Origin: Acidobacteriota bacterium
GTDB lineage: Bacteria > Acidobacteriota > Terriglobia > Terriglobales > Acidobacteriaceae
DNA: 64,000 nt
NCBI GenBank assembly: GCA_018268755.1
Contig: JAFDVW010000013.1
Location: forward strand, 248,001-312,000
Reading direction: 5' to 3'
In this document: positions 56,255 to 64,000 of the stretch, one piece after another
Position numbering within the stretch: position 1 is the stretch's first letter
Layout of the letters: every line of letters begins with the position of its first letter
Program-made: the position numbers and the translations under genes
The notes under the pieces: model-generated
What the model was told of the DNA's origin: nothing
Databases searched by the model: none
What the model saw: the letters and a program-made list of their open reading frames with translations, nothing else

Positions 56255-56674
56255 ATGTGGTTTTTATTGATGTTGTTGATGCTTTTGACCAATGGGATGA
56301 GCGCTTTTGGTCTAAAGGTGATCGCGGCTTGGGGACTTCCGGATACATCTAAATTTCCTTATCTGACGGTGTGGTATGCCGCAGGATTCGCCTGCATCGC
56401 ACTGCCATTCTTTATGAGGAAACAAATTGTAAGCCCCCGGGAATTGGGGTGGGGGGCGGCGATGGCAGTTTTGAGCATTGGTGGACAGCTGGCCACGGCA
56501 GTTGCCTTGCAAACCGGGGCGCCGGGCAATGTCGTGTTTCCTGTTACCACGGGAGGAGCGATTTTAATGGTCGGCGTGGCGGGGCAAGTATTCTTTGGAG
56601 AGCGCATGAATAGAGTGACAACGGTGGGAATCTTGTTGGGATTTCTGGCCGTATTGTTGCTGAGCATCGGATAA
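56255..56674 (+). CDS. Half-size DMT/EamA-like transporter subunit, second of pair
   Basis: A 139-residue membrane protein from ATG 56255 with AAAGGAG upstream, 11 bp after the first subunit. About five helices (MWFLLMLLMLLTNGMSAFGLKV; AAMAVLSIGGQLATAVALQTG) end with FPVTTGGAILMVGVAGQVFFGERM, the typical late EamA stretch. It probably forms a heterodimer with the first subunit and imports or exports a product of the cluster through the inner membrane. It is the last gene of the plus-strand catabolic operon. Confidence 0.72.
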   Translation: MWFLLMLLMLLTNGMSAFGLKVIAAWGLPDTSKFPYLTVWYAAGFACIALPFFMRKQIVSPRELGWGAAMAVLSIGGQLATAVALQTGAPGNVVFPVTTGGAILMVGVAGQVFFGERMNRVTTVGILLGFLAVLLLSIG

Positions 56675-57077
56675 ATAAGACTTGTTGCGTTGATCACCAT
56701 CCTATCCCCGGCTGAAGGGTTGCCAGCCGTTACCCTGCGGCGATCCGAGCCGGAGTGCTTCAGGCGGTTGAGGAAAAAGAAGGAGAGAGCCTCCGCACCC
56801 GATTCCTCGATATGGCGGGCAATCCAGTAAGGCTGGCACAATCTGCGGCACAGCTCGGCGAGCTGTGCTGGTCTCCAGTGGAACCGACGTCGAGACGGTG
56901 TCGTCAATATTGCGCCACAGTAACGTCAGACCTCGTTGGAGACTTGCCGCCACGATTCCAACAAACCAAAAGCTCATGGTAAGTTCTTGGGCAGCTGCTG
57001 GCAGGGAGCAAGGCCCATAGCGGGACGGGAAACCATCTGGTGCGAGCTGTCCGGGCTTGCAAGGGAAAGAAAAGAAA
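56675..57077. other. Intergenic region, no gene seen
   Basis: About 400 bp between the transporter pair and the tRNA gene. Short open frames on both strands lack ribosome sites and family character. No terminator hairpin with a T tract was found, and no integrase remnant was recognised. Confidence 0.5.
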
Positions 57078-57154
57078 TGGTAGGCACGAGGAGACTCGAA
57101 CTCCTGACCTCTACCGTGTCAAGGTAGCGCTCTAACCAACTGAGCTACGCGCCT
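57078..57154 (-). tRNA. tRNA-Val (anticodon GAC)
   Basis: The reverse complement folds as a 77-base tRNA: acceptor AGGCGCG pairs with CGTGCCT (one G-T), D arm GCTCAGTTGGTTAGAGC, anticodon stem CTACC/GGTAG with loop TTGACAC (anticodon GAC, valine), T arm with GTTCGAGTC, and an encoded ACCA end. The 3' end points toward the catabolic cluster at lower coordinates. Confidence 0.95.
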
Positions 57155-57361
57155 ACAAACGCAGACGGGAAACGCTGCTAGGGAGGGCCTGTAACGCCAC
57201 TCCAGGATTTTAACACGCGGAGCCGGTCGTCCGCGCTGCTTTGCCGGCCCGCAATTCCCAGATTTTGTTCCATAAACATAAATAAAGATACTCCCCTAAA
57301 AATCTTCGTCGCCCCGCTAGTTTCGGCCCTAAGCACCGGACCCGGCTGATACCATAAAGCC

Positions 57362-57730
57362 GTGGGCTATGATTTCCATCGCCGGGTGCTGGTTTTGCTG
57401 CTTATCAGCGCCTTGGCCCCGTTTTCCGCCTTTTGCCAGCCGGGCGGTCCCACCCATACGACGGCGGCCTCGGTCATCGGACGATACGCTCCGCATATGG
57501 AGCCGCAGATCGACCATCCGGTCCGTTCTGTCGTGGGGTGGAACGGAAGACTCAGTCCGGCGGCTGCGGCCACGGCAAAGCTCGTGGCTGCCTTGCCGGT
57601 TTGGCGGACGGGAAATACGTCCCACCGCATGTCCCTCGTCCTTCTCGAACCGACATGGCAATTCAATGCCGGCCATGTGTCCTCGTACACCAGCCGTCCG
57701 CCACCCTGCGCGTCCGAAATTCAGCTCTAA
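57362..57730 (+). CDS. Hypothetical small secreted protein (weak)
   Basis: A 122-residue frame from GTG 57362. Its only supportive trait is a signal-peptide-like start (RRVLVLLLISALAPFSAFCQ). No ribosome site is visible, and the rest (Pro/Ser/Arg-rich) resembles no family I know. The opposite strand is also open here, so this may be non-coding. Confidence 0.3.
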   Translation: MGYDFHRRVLVLLLISALAPFSAFCQPGGPTHTTAASVIGRYAPHMEPQIDHPVRSVVGWNGRLSPAAAATAKLVAALPVWRTGNTSHRMSLVLLEPTWQFNAGHVSSYTSRPPPCASEIQL

Positions 57731-57799
57731 AGCCATTCCTCTCTCGACGCGAACCTTCGTCCTGCCTAGGGCGAACTATTCCCTTAAGGGTGGTGAAAC

Positions 57800-57991
57800 A
57801 TGGATTTTGGAACGGTCATCGTCGTGGTATTGACTTTGTTGGCGGTGTTTTTCCTCGTATTTTTGGAGAAGCATTCTCGCAGCAATGACGCTAAGCTGAA
57901 AGCGCAGGCGGGAGAGGATAGCGGGGTGACTCAGGCTCCGCCTTCCCCTAAGACCGAAGTGGCCAAGCGGAAAGCAAGGAACTCCCGCTAG
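57800..57991 (+). CDS. Small single-pass membrane protein
   Basis: A 63-residue protein with one N-terminal helix (VIVVVLTLLAVFFLVFL) and a charged cytoplasmic tail rich in Lys and Pro. AGGGTGG lies shortly before ATG. It is 27 bp upstream of the KefB-type antiporter gene and probably co-transcribed. Its role is unknown; an accessory subunit of the antiporter is a possibility. Confidence 0.55.
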   Translation: MDFGTVIVVVLTLLAVFFLVFLEKHSRSNDAKLKAQAGEDSGVTQAPPSPKTEVAKRKARNSR

Positions 57992-58018
57992 GCGGAAGAC
58001 GCAATACAGGAGGGACTC

Positions 58019-59974
58019 ATGGAAGCAAACCCTTGGTTTTTCCGCGACTTGGCCTATGTCTTCCTGGGGGCCGTTTTCGGCGGCATGGTGGCGTGGAGGC
58101 TACGGCAGCCCATCATTCTGGGCTACGTGCTGGCCGGTGTGCTCATCGGCCCCTTCACGCCTGGTCCCACCGTGACCCACATTCACACCCTGGAACTTTT
58201 TGCCGAGGTCGGGGTCATCCTGCTGATGTTCTCGGTCGGGCTGGAATTTTCCCTGAAAGAACTGCTGCGCGTGAAGTGGGTGGCGTTGATCGGCGGGCCC
58301 ATGGGAATTCTGCTCTCCATGGGGGCAGGCGTGCTGATTGGGCGGTGGATGGGATGGCCCACGGTCCAAGGGGTAGTGATCGGGAGTGTGATATCGGTGG
58401 CCAGCACCATGGTGCTGACCCGGCTTTTGATTGATCGTGGGGAACTGAATACAGAGCATGGGCGAGTCATGGTCGCCATCACTCTGGTGGAAGACCTGGC
58501 GGTCGTCATTTTGATCGTCCTGATGCCGAGCTTCGGCAGCATGGATTCCGAAAGACTCCTGGTACTGGGGAAGGCGCTGGGCAAGGCGGTTCTGATTCTG
58601 GTGCCGGCATTTCTGATTGCGGCCAAAATTGTGCCGCCGATTTTGCGCGTGGTGGCGCGAACCAGAAACCGGGAGCTGTTTTTTGGCGTGGTGCTGGCTA
58701 TTTGCCTGGGGACGGCGGGGTTAACGCAGGCGGTCGGCCTTTCGCCGGCGCTGGGTGCGTTCGTGGCCGGGCTGATGATCAGCGAGTCGGCCTACGCACA
58801 AGAGGCGCTGGCGCATCTCTTTCCCTTGCGGGATTCCTTTGTCTCGTTGTTTTTTGTGACCATGGGGTTGTTAGTGGACCCCAAAGCGCTGATCTCGAAT
58901 TTGCCCTTGCTGGGCGTGATGATCGGGCTGATCCTGGTCGGCAAGTTCGTGATCTGGGGGGCGGTGGTCAAGACCTTCCGCTATTCCATTTGGACCGCCA
59001 TCATCGTCGGCATAGGCCTGACGCAAATCGGAGAATTTTCTTTCATCCTGGTGCAGGTGGCCAAGACCTCCGGGCTGGTGGGGGCCGATGTCTACAACGC
59101 GACCATGGCGGCATCGCTGGTCACCATTCTGGTGAATGCTGCTCTAGTGCGCTATGTTCCGGGCTGGATCAGCCAGGCGCGGCTGCAGCGGCGGGCTGCG
59201 ACCCAGGCCAGCCTGGTTCCGCAGGACCTGCGGCAGCATGTCATCCTTTGCGGGTATGGGCGGGTGGGCAGCGAAGTGGGGACGGCTTTGGAGACCTTCG
59301 GCGTACCCTACCTGGTCATTGAAGTCGATCCGGACATTGTGGAGACTCTGCGCGGGCGAGGCATTTCCTGCCTGTTCGGAGATGCCACGCATGAAAGGAT
59401 CCTCGAGGAGGCGGGCCTGGAGCGCGCCTCGCTGGTGGTGCTCACCATGCCGGAAGGGGACAAGAACCACGTGGTGGTGCAGAGAATCCGGCACCTGAAT
59501 TCGGGAGTGCCCATCCTGACCCGGGCGCATTCTTCCAGCAATCAGGAGGCGCTGCTCGAAGCCGGCGCTTCGGAAGTGGTGCAGCCGGAATTGGAAGCGT
59601 CCGCTACCATGATCCTGCGCGCCTTGGGATATCTCAAACTGCCTTCCGAGCAGAGCCTGGCTTACCTGGAGCGTTTCCGCAAGGCCCTAGGGACCGGACA
59701 GGTTGGGGCCGACGGAACCAAAATGCCTTTGCCCGAGGTCTTTGAGTTTGAGGTCGAGGGGCCGCCTCTGGCCGACCAGTCTCTGCGGGAGTCGCACATT
59801 CGCGAGCGCTTTGGCGTCACCGTGGTAGCGATCCGCCGGCATTCTGGGGAGTTGGTGTTGAATCCACCGGCGGACACCGTTATCGACAGCGGCGACAAAA
59901 TCCGTGTATTTGGTTTACGCGAACAGATCGAAAGTTTTCTCCCCACGGTGAATTTGCGGAACGCGGCCTCCTAG
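58019..59974 (+). CDS. KefB/CPA2-type cation:proton antiporter with RCK domains
   Basis: A 651-residue protein with an AGGAGGGA ribosome site. Residues about 1-390 hold the twelve-helix CPA2 exchanger (ILGYVLAGVLIGPFTPGP; EVGVILLMFSVGLEFS; GLSPALGAFVAGLMIS). Residues about 405-530 form an RCK N domain with a nucleotide-binding GYGRVGSEVG and Asp-containing YLVIEVDPD. Residues about 560-645 form a TrkA-C domain (VTVVAIRRHSGELVLNPPAD, GDKIRVFG). It exchanges K+ or Na+ for protons, gated by NAD(H) or other ligands at the RCK part. No KefG/KefF partner is found; only a small membrane protein precedes it. Confidence 0.9.
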   Translation: MEANPWFFRDLAYVFLGAVFGGMVAWRLRQPIILGYVLAGVLIGPFTPGPTVTHIHTLELFAEVGVILLMFSVGLEFSLKELLRVKWVALIGGPMGILLSMGAGVLIGRWMGWPTVQGVVIGSVISVASTMVLTRLLIDRGELNTEHGRVMVAITLVEDLAVVILIVLMPSFGSMDSERLLVLGKALGKAVLILVPAFLIAAKIVPPILRVVARTRNRELFFGVVLAICLGTAGLTQAVGLSPALGAFVAGLMISESAYAQEALAHLFPLRDSFVSLFFVTMGLLVDPKALISNLPLLGVMIGLILVGKFVIWGAVVKTFRYSIWTAIIVGIGLTQIGEFSFILVQVAKTSGLVGADVYNATMAASLVTILVNAALVRYVPGWISQARLQRRAATQASLVPQDLRQHVILCGYGRVGSEVGTALETFGVPYLVIEVDPDIVETLRGRGISCLFGDATHERILEEAGLERASLVVLTMPEGDKNHVVVQRIRHLNSGVPILTRAHSSSNQEALLEAGASEVVQPELEASATMILRALGYLKLPSEQSLAYLERFRKALGTGQVGADGTKMPLPEVFEFEVEGPPLADQSLRESHIRERFGVTVVAIRRHSGELVLNPPADTVIDSGDKIRVFGLREQIESFLPTVNLRNAAS

Positions 59975-60070
59975 AGGGCCGGGGGTATCGAACTGGGTAT
60001 ACAGCAGAAGGACAGCGCCTGGGTCTGACCAGGGGTTCCGTATAATTTAAGAAGCGCCGGACGGACCAGG

Positions 60071-61180
60071 ATGTTCGTCAGTGGGCGCGGACTGTCTATG
60101 GTGACGACCCCTACGGAACCCAATATCGGAGAGTATCTTCGCAAGCGGCTGATGCCGGTCGAGGGAGCGATCCCCATGCTGGCCGGCATTGAAATGTACG
60201 GGAACTCGATTCCCGCGGAAGGCGTCGGCGGAGACCTCTTCGAATACATCAATTTTCAACAACGCTACAACATCGATGCGCGAATTGCGGTCGCGCTGAA
60301 GCTGGCGGCGGAGTATCTGGAACCCTTGCCCAAGGGACAGGTGCCACGCAATTCCGTGGATGCGCACGTGCAGTGGCTGAAAACCCGGCCGGGCTATACC
60401 CCGGCGGTCGCGGCGGAATATCGCAAGGCGAAGAGCTCGGAGCAGATTCGCGTCGCGGAAGATTTGCAGGAGCTCTACACCACGGCGGGCGTGTTGCTGG
60501 TGGATGCGCAGGGGCACGGGATCATCTCCGCGAAAATTGCCTCTACGGTGCACGATACTTTCCACGCCTTGATTCTTTCCGAGCTGGACCAGAACGGTAA
60601 GACCACGCCGGAATTCTTCGAGAAGATCAACCTGCGGTTGGCGCAGTCGGTCACGGCGCGTAATGCGCTGGGGCGCGACCCGAATGACAGCTCCCGCGAA
60701 ATCGCCACCATGGTCTATGGAGAGATCCGTCCCAGCGGAAATTTCCGCTTTGTGAATTTTGGGCATCCTCCGCCGCTGGTGTTTTCCGCCGAGTTTGGAA
60801 AGTTCATGGACATCGGGAAAAGCCGCATGGCGCGCTTCCTGCCGCTGGGATTGGAAATTCCCGAGGACCATCCCGACCGGAACAAGTATTTCTCCATGCG
60901 CTTGCGCAAGCGCAGGATGGACTCCTCCGATGTATCAGAAATCACTCTGATGTCGCGCGGGGACATTCTCTTTCTGTACTCCGATGGGGTCTATGACGGC
61001 TCAGACGACGAAACCCGGGCGCAGATCGAGCGCGTGATGGAGGAGAACAAGGACAAATCCGCCAAGGAAATCTGCAACGCCATCCTGCAATTCGCAGTGG
61101 CTCGCGACGAGCGCTTCCGCCAGGAAGACGAGAGCGATCTGATCGACGATAAGACCGCCTTCATCATCAAGCGGCAGTAA
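60071..61180 (+). CDS. SpoIIE/RsbU-type PP2C phosphatase with unusual insertion
   Basis: A 369-residue soluble phosphatase; ATG 60098 is an alternative start. A TATAAT box lies at 60041-60046. Metal-binding motifs of the SpoIIE/PPM family are complete: GVGGDLFEY (D55), LLVDAQGHG (D145), LYSDGVYDG and the late LIDDKTAFI. In most relatives the first two motifs are about 20 residues apart; here about 75 helical residues intervene (ALKLAAEYLEPLPKG, VDAHVQWLKTRPGY). It likely dephosphorylates an anti-sigma antagonist or another Ser/Thr protein. No sensor domain is attached. It converges on the neighbouring histidine kinase gene. Confidence 0.8.
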   Translation: MFVSGRGLSMVTTPTEPNIGEYLRKRLMPVEGAIPMLAGIEMYGNSIPAEGVGGDLFEYINFQQRYNIDARIAVALKLAAEYLEPLPKGQVPRNSVDAHVQWLKTRPGYTPAVAAEYRKAKSSEQIRVAEDLQELYTTAGVLLVDAQGHGIISAKIASTVHDTFHALILSELDQNGKTTPEFFEKINLRLAQSVTARNALGRDPNDSSREIATMVYGEIRPSGNFRFVNFGHPPPLVFSAEFGKFMDIGKSRMARFLPLGLEIPEDHPDRNKYFSMRLRKRRMDSSDVSEITLMSRGDILFLYSDGVYDGSDDETRAQIERVMEENKDKSAKEICNAILQFAVARDERFRQEDESDLIDDKTAFIIKRQ

Positions 61181-61185
61181 GGCGG

Positions 61186-62580
61186 CTAGGACTTGGCCGG
61201 GGCTTCCGCCGCCAGCGGGAGCCATACCTGGAAACGGGTGTCTCCTGGGGCCGAATCCAACTGAATGTTGCCGCGGTGTTTCTTTACGATGCGCTGCACC
61301 GTGTCCAGTCCCAGGCCGGTGCCTTCCCCGACTTTTTTGGTGGTGAAGAAGGGCTCGAAAATATGAGCTTCAACGTCAGGAGGGATGCCCGGTCCACTAT
61401 CCCCGATTTCCACCATCACCCAACCGTCCTGACGGCAGGTACGCACGCGTAGCACGCCCTTGCCCTCCATGGCGTCGATGGCGTTGTCGATCAGGTTGGT
61501 CCAGACCTGATTGAGTTCGCTGCCAAAGGAATCGACCAGCAGGGGAATTTTCTCGTAGTCGCGCTTCACGTCCACGCCGCGCTTGAGTTTGTGGTTCATG
61601 ATGGTGAGGGTGTTTTCCAGGCTCCTCACGATGTCCACATTCTGCACCGGCGACTGGTCCATGTAGGTGTATTCCTTGATGGCGCGGACCAGATCGGAAA
61701 TGCGCGTGGTGCTGCCCTCGATTTCATTGAGCAAACTGGCGATTTCCAGCGAGGCGGCAATGCGCACCAGGGCGGCGCGCGCGGTCTCCACGTCCAGAGT
61801 GGTAAACAGCGAGGCGATAATGGCGGGTTGCACGCCGCGCCGGGCCATTTCCCCGGAGAGCATCCACAGGTCATTCAAGTCGTGCGCGCGCAAAAGAGAA
61901 TCGATCTGTTCTTCCAGGTCGCTGATGGTCAGCGGGTCGGGCGGTGGGGTGTCGACCTGGGCCAGGGAAGTTTCCAGCTTTTCGATTTCCGCCTTCTGCT
62001 CCACGGTCAGGACGCGGCGTCCCAGGTTGTGGCTGGCTTCCTTGATTTTCTTCATTACGTCGCGCAACTGGCTGGTGGCGCGGCGGGCGGCGGAAGCGGG
62101 GTTGTTGAGCTCGTGGGCCAGCCCGGCGGAAAGCTTGCCCAGGGCGGCCAGCCGGTCCCGCTGCTGTTCAATGCGCGTGGTTTCGCGGATGCGGTCGGAC
62201 ATCATGCCCACCAGGCGGTGGGTCAGCTCGGGCATGCGCTGCACCAGGTCCTGAAACTTCGCGACCGGATACTGCAGAATGCGGCTATCAGTCATGGCCC
62301 GCATGTTGATGGTGAACTGCTTCATGCGGGAAAACGGTAGCACCCCGGTGATATCGCCCTGATTGATGGCGAACACGATGGTTTCCCCGCCGATTTCGCC
62401 GCGCGCCTGAATTTGTCCTTCCAGCACGATGAACATGAAATCCGCCGGGTCTCCCTGCCGCGAATACATGTCGCCGGCCTTAACCCGGAGTTCATGGGTT
62501 TGACTGAGAAACCAGTCCAGCTGGTCTTCGGGGAGGTCCGCGAATATCTCAATGCGCCGCAGCTCTGCTTTGTCCGCCAT
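61186..62580 (-). CDS. Soluble histidine kinase with N-terminal cyclic-nucleotide-binding domain
   Basis: A 464-residue protein without membrane segments. Residues about 10-125 form a CNMP/CRP-like sensor (YSRQGDPADFMFIVLEGQIQ; FAINQGDITGVLPF). Residues about 145-170 form the dimerisation H box GLAHELNNPAS (H156), and residues about 320-460 the ATPase with VWTNLIDNAIDAME, IGDSGPGIP, EPFFTTKK and GTGLGLDTV. The usual RPGE phosphate cassette of the sensor is not recognisable, so its ligand may not be a cyclic nucleotide. The ATG follows directly on the stop of the upstream reductase fusion, so the kinase likely phosphorylates the receiver domain of that protein. Confidence 0.87.
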   Translation of the reverse strand: MADKAELRRIEIFADLPEDQLDWFLSQTHELRVKAGDMYSRQGDPADFMFIVLEGQIQARGEIGGETIVFAINQGDITGVLPFSRMKQFTINMRAMTDSRILQYPVAKFQDLVQRMPELTHRLVGMMSDRIRETTRIEQQRDRLAALGKLSAGLAHELNNPASAARRATSQLRDVMKKIKEASHNLGRRVLTVEQKAEIEKLETSLAQVDTPPPDPLTISDLEEQIDSLLRAHDLNDLWMLSGEMARRGVQPAIIASLFTTLDVETARAALVRIAASLEIASLLNEIEGSTTRISDLVRAIKEYTYMDQSPVQNVDIVRSLENTLTIMNHKLKRGVDVKRDYEKIPLLVDSFGSELNQVWTNLIDNAIDAMEGKGVLRVRTCRQDGWVMVEIGDSGPGIPPDVEAHIFEPFFTTKKVGEGTGLGLDTVQRIVKKHRGNIQLDSAPGDTRFQVWLPLAAEAPAKS

Positions 62581-64000
62581 TTATACTTTGCTCAAATACT
62601 GATGGATGAATTGCACTGCGACCGATCCTTCGCCGACCCCGGAGGCCACACGCTTCACCGAACCATGGCGCACGTCGCCCACCGCGAAGATGCCGGGGAC
62701 GTTGGTCTCCAGCAGAAATGGGTCGCGGTCGAGGGTCCAGCCTTTGGGGCGCTGGCCATCGCGAATCAGGTCCGGGCCGGTCAGAACAAAACCACGCTCA
62801 TCGCGCTCTACCACGCCGGCCAGCCAATCGGTCCGCGGGGACGCGCCAATAAAGATAAACATGGCGTTGGCCGGAACCCGCTCCACTTTATTGGTGTCGG
62901 AGCACAGTACGGAAATCTCTTCCAGGTGGGTGTCGCCGTGGATCTCAGCCACGCTGGCGTGGGCCCAGAGCTGGATGTTGGCGGTCTGCTTGATCTGGTC
63001 GATCAGGTATTGCGACATGGTGGCGGCGAGAGAACTTCCGCGCACCAGCAGGATCACCTTTTCGGCATAGCGGGCGAAGTTCATAGCCGCTTGTCCGGCC
63101 GAGTTGGCGCCCCCCACGACGTAGACGATCTCTCCCTTGCAGGAGAGGGCTTCGGTGGCGCCCCCGCCGTAGTAAACGCCGGCGCCTTGCAGACGATCGA
63201 TGCCGGGAGCATCCAGGCGGCGCCATTGCACGCCGGTGGAGAGCATCAGAGTGTGGCAGGAAATCTCGCTGCCATCCACCAGTCGAATGATGCGATAGGG
63301 GCCCTCCACGCGGACCCCGGTGGCTTCCTGGGGAGAAAGAATCTCCACCCCGAAGCGTTTAGCCTGCACTACGGCGCGGCGCGCCAGGTCTGCACCGCTC
63401 AGGCCAACGGGAAAGCCGAGATAATTTTCAATGCGCGAACTCATGCCGGCCTGTCCGCCGGGAGCTTCGCGCTCCACCATGACGGTATGCAGGCCTTCCG
63501 AGGCGCCGTAGACGGCGGCGGCCAAGCCGGCCGGCCCTCCCCCTACGATGGCCAGATCGTAAAAGCTGGTCTGAGCGCGAGTACGCAACCCGACTTTTTG
63601 GGCGACATCGGAGGGAATGCTTTCCAGCAGTTTGGTGCCATCGGGAAAGAGCACGACCGGGAGGTTGCTGGCTTCCGGCCCCAGGGCATCCAGCAGTTGC
63701 CGGGTCTCCGAATCGTTGGCGGCCAGCTCGACGTCGATCCACTGATAAGGCACGTGATTGCGCGCGAGGAAATCGCGCAGCTCATAACATTTCGGGGACC
63801 AGCGGGTGCCCAGCACGCGAATTCCCTGGAAGGCCGGGCGATAAGACGCCATCCAGTCATCGAGCAGGTCATCGAGCTGCGGATAGAGATGCTCGGAGGG
63901 CGGGTCCCACGGCTTCATGAAGAAATAGTTGATATTGGCCTGGTTGATGGCGTTGATGGCGGCGCTGGTATCGGCATAGGCCGTCAGCAGCGCGCGCTTG
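62581..64000 (-). CDS. Receiver-glutaredoxin-thioredoxin reductase-like fusion (5' end outside window)
   Basis: The frame remains open to the window end, so an ATG at 63918 is internal. Before it lies the end of a response-regulator receiver domain (LLTAYADTSAAINAINQA followed by YFFMKPWD, the Thr and conserved Lys-Pro). Next is a glutaredoxin-like fold (RWSPKCYELRDFLARNHVPY, with SxxC instead of CxxC). Then comes a thioredoxin-reductase-like flavoprotein: FAD site VGGGPAGLAAAVYG, NAD(P)H site VVGGANSAGQAA and FAVGDVRHG. Where thioredoxin reductases have the CxxC disulfide, the chain reads GVYYGGGATEALSC, so the usual disulfide relay is missing. It is co-transcribed with the CNMP histidine kinase, suggesting redox-linked signalling. 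Confidence 0.85.
   Translation of the reverse strand, partial: KRALLTAYADTSAAINAINQANINYFFMKPWDPPSEHLYPQLDDLLDDWMASYRPAFQGIRVLGTRWSPKCYELRDFLARNHVPYQWIDVELAANDSETRQLLDALGPEASNLPVVLFPDGTKLLESIPSDVAQKVGLRTRAQTSFYDLAIVGGGPAGLAAAVYGASEGLHTVMVEREAPGGQAGMSSRIENYLGFPVGLSGADLARRAVVQAKRFGVEILSPQEATGVRVEGPYRIIRLVDGSEISCHTLMLSTGVQWRRLDAPGIDRLQGAGVYYGGGATEALSCKGEIVYVVGGANSAGQAAMNFARYAEKVILLVRGSSLAATMSQYLIDQIKQTANIQLWAHASVAEIHGDTHLEEISVLCSDTNKVERVPANAMFIFIGASPRTDWLAGVVERDERGFVLTGPDLIRDGQRPKGWTLDRDPFLLETNVPGIFAVGDVRHGSVKRVASGVGEGSVAVQFIHQYLSKV

Noticed and set aside
62581..63918. Calling the flavoprotein a thioredoxin reductase starting at the internal ATG
   Set aside because: The frame continues upstream with receiver-domain sequence to the window end, and the CxxC of thioredoxin reductase is absent.

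Overview
The window reads as chromosomal DNA of an Acidobacteriota member, probably Terriglobia/Solibacteres-like. The grounds are very large Oar-type TonB-dependent receptors with an N-terminal carboxypeptidase-regulatory-like domain and no SusD partner, many secreted carbohydrate-active proteins, Npt/Tlc-type nucleotide transporters and a high GC content. This is inferred from gene content, not from a marker gene. No insertion sequence, prophage gene, rRNA or CRISPR array was seen.

Layout. (1) 1-14239, plus strand: the 3' part of a TonB-dependent receptor, then a polysaccharide-type operon: Asp-box propeller protein, exported amidohydrolase, DUF5107-TPR protein, heparinase II/III-like lyase and a two-domain esterase. 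(2) 14507-20720: a regulator with both a DeoR-type and a LacI-type HTH, a complete TonB-dependent receptor and a DUF4832 glycosidase-like protein; the last two converge on a strong terminator. (3) 20828-25002: alcohol dehydrogenase and SRPBCC-like protein (minus strand), divergent from a GH3 beta-glucosidase. (4) 25087-34247: a membrane Ser/Thr kinase overlapping an Npt-like transporter with a HEAT-like tail, converging on a minus-strand operon of metallophosphoesterase lipoprotein, Omp85 barrel, secreted kinase-like protein and a second Npt-like transporter. (5) 35224-38262: ammonium transporter, NapH-like iron-sulfur membrane protein and DUF3079.

(6) 38453-56674 is the most distinctive region. 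It holds an enolase-superfamily enzyme, an IclR regulator facing a TonB-dependent receptor across an operator-rich promoter, two tandem Tat-exported paralogues of unknown family, then a second enolase-superfamily enzyme, PIG-L deacetylase, SDR, RraA-like aldolase, MlrC-type M81 metallopeptidase, mutarotase-like protein and a split DMT transporter pair. The set suggests import of a substrate, periplasmic processing, deacylation, oxidation, dehydration to a 2-keto-3-deoxy acid and aldol cleavage. The substrate cannot be read from sequence. The region looks less GC-rich than its flanks and ends near a tRNA-Val gene whose 3' end faces it.

(7) 57362-64000: small proteins, a KefB-type antiporter with RCK domains, a SpoIIE-type phosphatase with an unusual insertion, and a signalling pair: a cyclic-nucleotide-binding-domain histidine kinase directly abutting a receiver-glutaredoxin-thioredoxin-reductase fusion that lacks the reductase CxxC and runs off the right edge.
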